Shown piece after piece: positions 29,249 through 33,730 of a stretch of DNA of 33,730 bases. The notes under the pieces are model-generated. The model saw nothing but the letters and a program-made list of their open reading frames with translations. It searched no databases and was not told the DNA's origin. The DNA is from Campylobacteraceae bacterium (GTDB lineage: Bacteria; Campylobacterota; Campylobacteria; Campylobacterales; Arcobacteraceae). The DNA lies in NCBI GenBank assembly GCA_013215915.1, contig JABSON010000007.1, positions 1 through 33,730 on the forward strand, written 5' to 3'. Both the position numbers and the translations under genes were made by a program. The number at the start of each line of letters is the position of its first letter. The stretch's first letter is position 1.

Positions 29249-31582
29249 ATGAGTTTAACAAATGATTATTTTCTTTTATACCATGGAAAAAAAATAGATC
29301 AAACTACAACATATGAAACTAATGATTCAAAATCTTTAAAAGACTTTTTTGATATATCTGCATTAATCTTATCTGCTTCTAGAAAAGATTATGAAAAGTT
29401 TATTCACTTAGATTCTTTTAAATCTTTGCTTTCTCAAATTACAAGAAAAGAAGTTAAAAATCTTGAAGATTTAAATCAATGTCAATATTGTTTATTACAA
29501 AGTATTGAAAATGATACACAAAAAGATCATATTGATAAACTACATTTAGCATTTGAATATTTACATAGATCAAAAATCATAAATGAAATGAATTTAAATA
29601 AATTAATATCATTATTTGATCCTGAAGAATTAGGAGTATGTGATGAAATCAATGTATCTGATGATATAAATATCGAAACAAAACTATCTTTTCAAGATAA
29701 TAAAAATATTCTAGAAGATACAATTGTAGAACTATCTGATATTTTTTCGTCACTTGACTTAAAAGATGAACTAAAAGATAATAAAATATATTTAAATACT
29801 CAAAAGTTTTCAATTGGAATTACTGGTGTTATGAATGCTGGGAAATCTACTATGTTAAATGCATTAATGGGTCAAGAGATTTTAGGTTCAGCTGTTGTTC
29901 CTGAAACTGCAAATCTAACAATTGTAAAACATGGTAAACCAGGTGCAAAAGTATTTTACTGGAATAAAAAAGAGTGGGATAAAATTGAGAACTCTGCAAA
30001 ATCATTAGAAGCTATTAAAGATTTTGTAAATGAAACTCATAAAATATTTGGTGATGATTTAAAAGATATAATTCAAGAAGAATCATTATGTGAAGAAGTA
30101 GATATTCATAATCTTGCAGCTTATACTTCAGCAGAAGCAAGTGGTAAAAAATGTAATTTAGTTAAATATGTTGAATTAAAATCAGATTTAAACTTTTTAG
30201 AAAATGGTATTGAAATTGTTGATACTCCTGGTTTAGATGATCCTGTTATTCAAAGAGAAGAAATTACAAAAGAGTATTTAGCTAAGTGTGATTTAATGCT
30301 TCATTTAATGAATGTATCTCAAAGTGCGACACTAAAAGATGTTGACTTTATTATTGATGCCCTACTTTATCAAAATATTACAAAACTATTAATTGTAATT
30401 ACAAGAGCTGATACAGTTTCACGTGAGCAATTAGATGAAGTAATAAACTATACAAAATCATCAATTAAAAAACAATTACAAACTCTAAATAAAGATTCAT
30501 CTTTAGATTATATTTTAAAAAGTATTAAGTTCATTCCAATATCTGGAAAAATGGCCCTACTTCATAGAACTGGAAAATCTCAAGAAGCAATAGATGCAGG
30601 TTTTAATTTAGAAGATACTGGAATTCTAGAAATAGAAGAGTATTTAAATGAAACATTATTTGGAGCGAACTCTTCAAAATCAGATTTAATTATAAAATCA
30701 GCAAAAAACAAACTATTAAAAACTATTAAAAAAGAAATAAAAGCCTTTAATTATGAACTACTTTTATTAGGTAAATCAAAAGAAGAATTAGAAGATGATT
30801 TAATTATTTTTAATAAAAAGAAACTTCAAAATGAAATCATTTTTAAAACTATGAATGATGATATTAGAACATATAAAAATGATGCGAATGAATATATTAA
30901 AACTTTAGAGAGTTTTATCATAAATGAATTAATAGATTTACAAAATATTATAAGACAAAGAGTATTTTCAGATGTTAAATACTCTTACGAGAAAGATAAA
31001 AAAAGACCAGAGAATTCAAGAATTAAAGTAATCATTCAAACAGCTATTAAAGATGGTATTATTGATGTAATAAGAGATTATAGATATAAGTTTATTAAAA
31101 AATCTCAAAACATTGCTGAAATTTGTGAACAAAAATACAAAGACTATGGATTTTCACTTGGGAAAAAGAATGAAGGTTTTAATGCAATGGGCTTTTTCCA
31201 AGATGATTTTAAAAATGGTTTTTTAACTGATTCTAATGATGTTTTAATCTCAAAACTTTTAAATGAAGTGAAAGTATCAAAAGCTTCAAAATTAGATATT
31301 TTAGATAGATCTATGCAGACTCATATAAAAGAAGAATTCTCTTTTATTGAAAATTCAATTAAAGAAAAAGCAAATCAAGTTGCTATTATTTTAATTGATA
31401 CTTTTTTCAAAGCTTTAGCTGAACCTTTAGAAACATTTGAATCTAAACTTAGAAAAGATGAACAGATTTTACAAAATGCTTTAAAAACATTTGAAAATAA
31501 TGAATCAAATAAAGATGAATTAACAATTACAATTCATAAAAAAATTAAAAAACTTGAAAATATAAAAAAAGGACTTAAATAA
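29249..31582 (+). CDS. Dynamin-family GTPase (bacterial dynamin-like protein, first of pair)
   Basis: P-loop GVMNAGKSTMLNAL, switch II DTPGLDD, G4-like TRAD; long helical C-terminal region; 777 aa. Confidence 0.9.
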   Translation: MSLTNDYFLLYHGKKIDQTTTYETNDSKSLKDFFDISALILSASRKDYEKFIHLDSFKSLLSQITRKEVKNLEDLNQCQYCLLQSIENDTQKDHIDKLHLAFEYLHRSKIINEMNLNKLISLFDPEELGVCDEINVSDDINIETKLSFQDNKNILEDTIVELSDIFSSLDLKDELKDNKIYLNTQKFSIGITGVMNAGKSTMLNALMGQEILGSAVVPETANLTIVKHGKPGAKVFYWNKKEWDKIENSAKSLEAIKDFVNETHKIFGDDLKDIIQEESLCEEVDIHNLAAYTSAEASGKKCNLVKYVELKSDLNFLENGIEIVDTPGLDDPVIQREEITKEYLAKCDLMLHLMNVSQSATLKDVDFIIDALLYQNITKLLIVITRADTVSREQLDEVINYTKSSIKKQLQTLNKDSSLDYILKSIKFIPISGKMALLHRTGKSQEAIDAGFNLEDTGILEIEEYLNETLFGANSSKSDLIIKSAKNKLLKTIKKEIKAFNYELLLLGKSKEELEDDLIIFNKKKLQNEIIFKTMNDDIRTYKNDANEYIKTLESFIINELIDLQNIIRQRVFSDVKYSYEKDKKRPENSRIKVIIQTAIKDGIIDVIRDYRYKFIKKSQNIAEICEQKYKDYGFSLGKKNEGFNAMGFFQDDFKNGFLTDSNDVLISKLLNEVKVSKASKLDILDRSMQTHIKEEFSFIENSIKEKANQVAIILIDTFFKALAEPLETFESKLRKDEQILQNALKTFENNESNKDELTITIHKKIKKLENIKKGLK

Positions 31583-33597
31583 TGAATATTTTAGATTCTT
31601 TTATAAATGAGTATATAGAAAAATTCACAAAAAAAGTAGAAGTATATGAATCTGGTTTAGTAGGTGATATTAAAAAAGTAAAAGATTTACTTTTAGACGA
31701 AGCCTTTTTCCCATCAGTTCAGTTAAAACAAATTTTAGATAAACAAATTAGACGAGCTAGATATCCTATGGAAGTAGCAATTACAGGACAATTTTCATCT
31801 GGGAAATCAACATTTTTAAATGCCCTACTTTCAAGAAATATCTTACCAACAGGAATTACACCTGTTACTTCTAAAGTAAACTTTATTAATTATGGTGAAG
31901 AATATAAATTAAAAATTACTTATTATTCAGGTGCTCAAGAATTTGCAAGTATAGATAAAATTGCGGAATTTACAGATCAAAGAGAAGATGAAATGAATAA
32001 TATCAAATATCTTACTTTATATGCTCCAATGGAAATTCTAAAAGAAATATCTTTTGTAGATACTCCAGGTCTTAACTCTCAGAGTCAAAGTGATACTGAT
32101 ACAACTAGAAAAGTACTAAGAGATGTAGGTGGTATTATTTGGTTAACGTTAATTGATAATGCAGGTAAATTATCAGAAGCTGAAGTTTTAGAAGAATATA
32201 TGGAAAACTTTAAAAACAAATCTTTATGCGTATTAAATCAAAAAGATAAATTTACGCCTGAACAAGTTGAAACTACAACATCATATGTAAAAGAAAAGTT
32301 TGGTAAATACTTTGCTCAAGTTACTCCTATTTCTGCAAAAATGGCACTAGAATCAAGAGCTAGTCAAAAAGATATTCTAAAGCAAGATGAGTATGAAAAA
32401 ATTACAAAAGATTTTAAAAATGATTTAAAAGAATCTTCAGATAATAAGCTTGATTTTTTCAAAAAATCTTTTGATAAATACCAAGATAAAATCAAAGAAA
32501 TTGAAAATACTGATGAATCAAATAATATGCAATTATTAGAAGAATCAAATATTCAAGAAGTTTTAGACTTTATTGAAAATACAATAAGACCACAAGCGGC
32601 AGAAGATAAAGAATTTGCAATTAAAAAAGATTTAAAACAAATCTGTGATATTTTAATAAAAGAGTATGAAACTATTATTGGTGTTTATAATTCTTTAATT
32701 GAAATTCTAAAAAATACTCAAGGTGAAATCACGACTGCATTTGATGATATTTATAAAGTTTATTCAAAAGAATTATTTGGAGTTTATGCATCATTAGAGA
32801 GAATTATGGAAAAGATATCAAATGAAACATATAAACAAATAAAAACAAATAAAGCATATAGATATGAAGAAAAATCATCTTTTTTATCAAAAGACAAGTT
32901 TGAAAAAATTGAATATGAAACATATTGGATAGATTCAGACGCTGTATATAAAAATCTATTTTATGATGATCAAACAATTGACAAAATGTTTAAAAAAGCT
33001 ATTAAAGAGTTAAAAAAGATTGAAATCAATACTGATGAAGCATATAGAAATGTATATAGAATATTAAAACATAATGTAGTTAGATGGCAAGAGCCATATG
33101 AACTAATTAAAAAACAAAGAGAAATAGCGTCTGATTTAGAGTTCTCAAGTACAAGACACTTTGCTGCAAAAGTATATGAAAATGTTTTAGTTAATTATCA
33201 CAGAGCAATATTAGAAAATATTTCTGCTCTAAGAAAAAAGTTTGCTTATTTTAATGGTGCATTATCATATTCATATATACAAACTACTCAAGCAACTATT
33301 TCACACTTTGAACAGCAAATACAAGAATCAGTTGCTTTATATGAAAAAGAACCTACAAAGTTTACTATTTCACATCCAAGAGAAGATGAAATACTTACAA
33401 AATTAAAAACTAATTTTGCTTTTGAGAAAATAGAAGATTTTTTAACTTCAAAAAGAAATTATTTATATAAAATTATAAAATACTCAAAAATTCAATATTT
33501 AGAAATTAATGAAACTAGTATTAATTTTGTACAAAAAAGAAAAGAAGTTTATGAAAATAAAATTTCTGAGCTAGAAAAAATAAAAGAAAGAATTTAA
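31582..33597 (+). CDS. Dynamin-family GTPase (bacterial dynamin-like protein, second of pair)
   Basis: P-loop GQFSSGKSTFLNALL, VTSKVNFINYG, DTPGLNSQ, NQKD; 671 aa; translationally coupled (taATG) to the preceding dynamin. Confidence 0.9.
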   Translation: MNILDSFINEYIEKFTKKVEVYESGLVGDIKKVKDLLLDEAFFPSVQLKQILDKQIRRARYPMEVAITGQFSSGKSTFLNALLSRNILPTGITPVTSKVNFINYGEEYKLKITYYSGAQEFASIDKIAEFTDQREDEMNNIKYLTLYAPMEILKEISFVDTPGLNSQSQSDTDTTRKVLRDVGGIIWLTLIDNAGKLSEAEVLEEYMENFKNKSLCVLNQKDKFTPEQVETTTSYVKEKFGKYFAQVTPISAKMALESRASQKDILKQDEYEKITKDFKNDLKESSDNKLDFFKKSFDKYQDKIKEIENTDESNNMQLLEESNIQEVLDFIENTIRPQAAEDKEFAIKKDLKQICDILIKEYETIIGVYNSLIEILKNTQGEITTAFDDIYKVYSKELFGVYASLERIMEKISNETYKQIKTNKAYRYEEKSSFLSKDKFEKIEYETYWIDSDAVYKNLFYDDQTIDKMFKKAIKELKKIEINTDEAYRNVYRILKHNVVRWQEPYELIKKQREIASDLEFSSTRHFAAKVYENVLVNYHRAILENISALRKKFAYFNGALSYSYIQTTQATISHFEQQIQESVALYEKEPTKFTISHPREDEILTKLKTNFAFEKIEDFLTSKRNYLYKIIKYSKIQYLEINETSINFVQKRKEVYENKISELEKIKERI

Positions 33598-33657
33598 TAT
33601 TATTTGAATTTAACAAACTTGACATATCACAACGCTAGTTTTCACATTTGATGATAT

Positions 33658-33730
33658 CTAATAGCCCTCAAGCGCTGCGGTATTGTAACGTCCGTGGTTG
33701 TAGTGTTTCGCCTTCCACAGCGACCGTTCC
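33658..33730 (-). CDS. C-terminus of an unidentified gene truncated by the window edge (possible transposase or other horizontally acquired gene)
   Basis: Minus frame reads ERSLWKAKHYNHGRYNTAALEGY*; composition changes sharply from AT-rich to about half GC. Only 23 codons visible. Confidence 0.35.
   Translation of the reverse strand, partial: ERSLWKAKHYNHGRYNTAALEGY

Noticed and set aside
33610-33730. Possible integron attC-like site (ATTTAAC...; CACAACGC...)
   Set aside because: An RYYYAAC match is present, but no convincing matching GTTRRRY partner site or attC fold was found.

Overview
AT-rich window, most likely a contig from an Arcobacter-group member of the Campylobacterota (judged from the partial 16S and protein families; no database search was run). 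Left to right: the 5' ~714 nt of a 16S rRNA gene (minus) with its leader, boxA and a perfect-consensus sigma70 promoter; a minus-strand cluster (small hypothetical, TrpG/PabA-type amidotransferase, GT39-like membrane protein, lone pseudopilin); an FbpABC-type ferric iron ABC transporter behind a Fur-box-like site; a UbiD-family decarboxylase divergent from a PatB/MalY aminotransferase; a complete nuoA-N Complex I operon with fused nuoCD, canonical NADH-module nuoE/nuoF, citrate synthase (gltA) inserted between nuoF and nuoG, and an unusually short NuoG; a Wolinella-type frdCAB fumarate reductase; and two tandem bacterial dynamin-like GTPases. The last ~70 nt are abruptly GC-rich and look like the C-terminus of an unrelated, possibly mobile gene cut off by the window edge. 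Best candidates for follow-up: the tandem dynamin pair next to frdCAB, gltA inside the nuo operon, the compressed NuoG, and the foreign right-hand tail. No CRISPR array or tRNA was recognised.
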